Source of the DNA: an uncultured Acetatifactor sp.
Lineage (GTDB): Bacteria; Bacillota; Clostridia; Lachnospirales; Lachnospiraceae
Length of the DNA: 13,260 nt
Direction: 5' to 3'
Assembly (NCBI GenBank): GCA_910586435.1
Contig: CAJUGT010000107.1
Coordinates: 1 to 13,260 of the forward strand
Under the pieces are notes generated by a model. That model was given only the letters and a program-made list of their open reading frames with translations, was not told where the DNA came from and made no database searches. The translations under genes and the position numbers were made by a program. Shown one piece after another: positions 12,795-13,260 of this stretch. How positions within the stretch are numbered: position 1 is the stretch's first letter; each line of letters begins with the position of its first letter.

Positions 12795-13196
12795 CTATTC
12801 ATGCAGCATCTCCAAAAAGGCCCCCAGGGAATCCGCAATATTCTCAACCTGGTTCGTTTCGTGATTCCAAAAGACAATGGCACCCTTTTTGCAGCAAATC
12901 ATATTTCCAAATCCATCCGTGGCAAATGGCAGCATTTCGATTGTACCATTGAGCCGGAAATTATCAATCACCATATAAACGGTTTCTTCCCCATTTTGCT
13001 GAAAGGACAGGAGATTTGACAGTACCATGCCTTTTCTTGGCCGATCAAACACCGGCTTATTGGGAACCCCGCCATTATGATTCTTTATTAATTCCTTCAG
13101 GTCATGGGGCAGACGATACGCATACTCCGTTTCAAAATCATCCAATAGATCCTCTTTCTCCAGCTCTTCTGAAAACTCCCATTTGATTTCGTTCAT
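12795..13196 (-). CDS. SUKH (SMI1/KNR4-family) immunity protein
   Basis: This 133-residue cytoplasmic protein has SUKH-1 fold motifs. LPHDLKELIKNHNGG (29-43) is the family's LP...hNGG signature. VLSNLLSF (58-65) is next, then LPFATDGFGNMICC (89-102, the pfa-D-x-x-GN segment), then FWNHET (109-114) and a last helix IADSLGAFLEML. Bacterial SUKH proteins are mostly immunity proteins that bind nuclease or other toxin domains of polymorphic toxins. GGAGG lies about 10 bases before ATG 13196. The stop codon of an upstream gene lies only 13 bases before this start, the usual toxin-then-immunity spacing, so that upstream gene is the likely toxin. Its identity cannot be read here. Confidence 0.85.
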   Translation of the reverse strand: MNEIKWEFSEELEKEDLLDDFETEYAYRLPHDLKELIKNHNGGVPNKPVFDRPRKGMVLSNLLSFQQNGEETVYMVIDNFRLNGTIEMLPFATDGFGNMICCKKGAIVFWNHETNQVENIADSLGAFLEMLHE

Positions 13197-13209
13197 TTTG
13201 TGATTCCTC

Positions 13210-13260
13210 CTATTTTAAGTCGCTGCCAGGCGGCACTAAAGAGTGTGGTTCCTTCGGCGC
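13210..13260 (-). CDS. C-terminal end of an upstream gene, possible toxin
   Basis: A frame entering from the right edge reads APKEPHSLVPPGSDLK and stops at TAG 13212-13210, where the stop overlaps the ribosome binding site of the SUKH gene. Only 16 codons are visible, so the product cannot be named. The tight spacing is what suggests a toxin gene followed by its immunity gene. Confidence 0.4.
   Translation of the reverse strand, partial: APKEPHSLVPPGSDLK

Overview
The window looks like a chromosomal segment of a Gram-positive anaerobe of the class Clostridia, most likely Lachnospiraceae. The grounds are strong GGAGG-type ribosome binding sites, a DUF6483-type protein, a PD-(D/E)XK (Rpn-type) transposase with the glutamate-rich tail common in that family, clostridial-looking IS630 and IS256 remnants, and a base composition that switches between AT-rich accessory genes (about 844-3440) and more GC-balanced transporter genes. 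No rRNA, tRNA or CRISPR array was recognised.

Layout. Positions 1-815 hold an intrinsic terminator, a Gly/Pro-rich C-terminal coding fragment on the minus strand, and a 5'-truncated IS630-family transposase. Positions 844-3438 hold five small plus-strand genes, each with its own ribosome binding site: a CdiI_2-like immunity protein, a possible second immunity protein, a small two-helix membrane protein, a DUF6483-type protein and a GNAT acetyltransferase. A GC-richer block of unknown origin (about 1140-1455) separates the first two. Positions 3466-3941 are one end of an IS256-family element with a frameshifted, truncated transposase. Positions 4076-5068 encode the PD-(D/E)XK nuclease-type transposase, with a probable broken gene just upstream (about 5090-5347).

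The right half carries two efflux modules. A MATE antiporter (5595-6950, minus) is divergent from a MerR-family regulator (7051-7869, plus). The intergenic gap contains a textbook MerR-type promoter: TTGACC, a 19-bp spacer and TATAAT, with a 23-bp dyad over the spacer. Next, a minus-strand operon runs MarR regulator (12434 to 11703), ABC exporter half A (11706 to 9907) and ABC exporter half B (9914 to 8103). Each stop codon overlaps the next start (4 nt and 8 nt), so the three genes are probably translationally coupled. The two ABC halves show the motif asymmetry of a heterodimeric exporter: half A has a degenerate catalytic site and half B a canonical Walker B and H-loop. The MarR protein carries an unusual hydrophilic C-terminal tail built from a 39-bp tandem repeat.

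The far right holds a 152-bp nested inverted-repeat element, a SUKH (SMI1/KNR4) immunity gene and the last codons of an upstream gene that may be its toxin. The left and right edges therefore both look like polymorphic-toxin/immunity accessory DNA, flanking two drug-efflux loci. No complete new system is demonstrated. The features most worth checking are the orphan immunity array, the toxin-edge fragments around the SUKH gene, the nested inverted repeat at 12577-12728, and the repeat tail of the MarR regulator.
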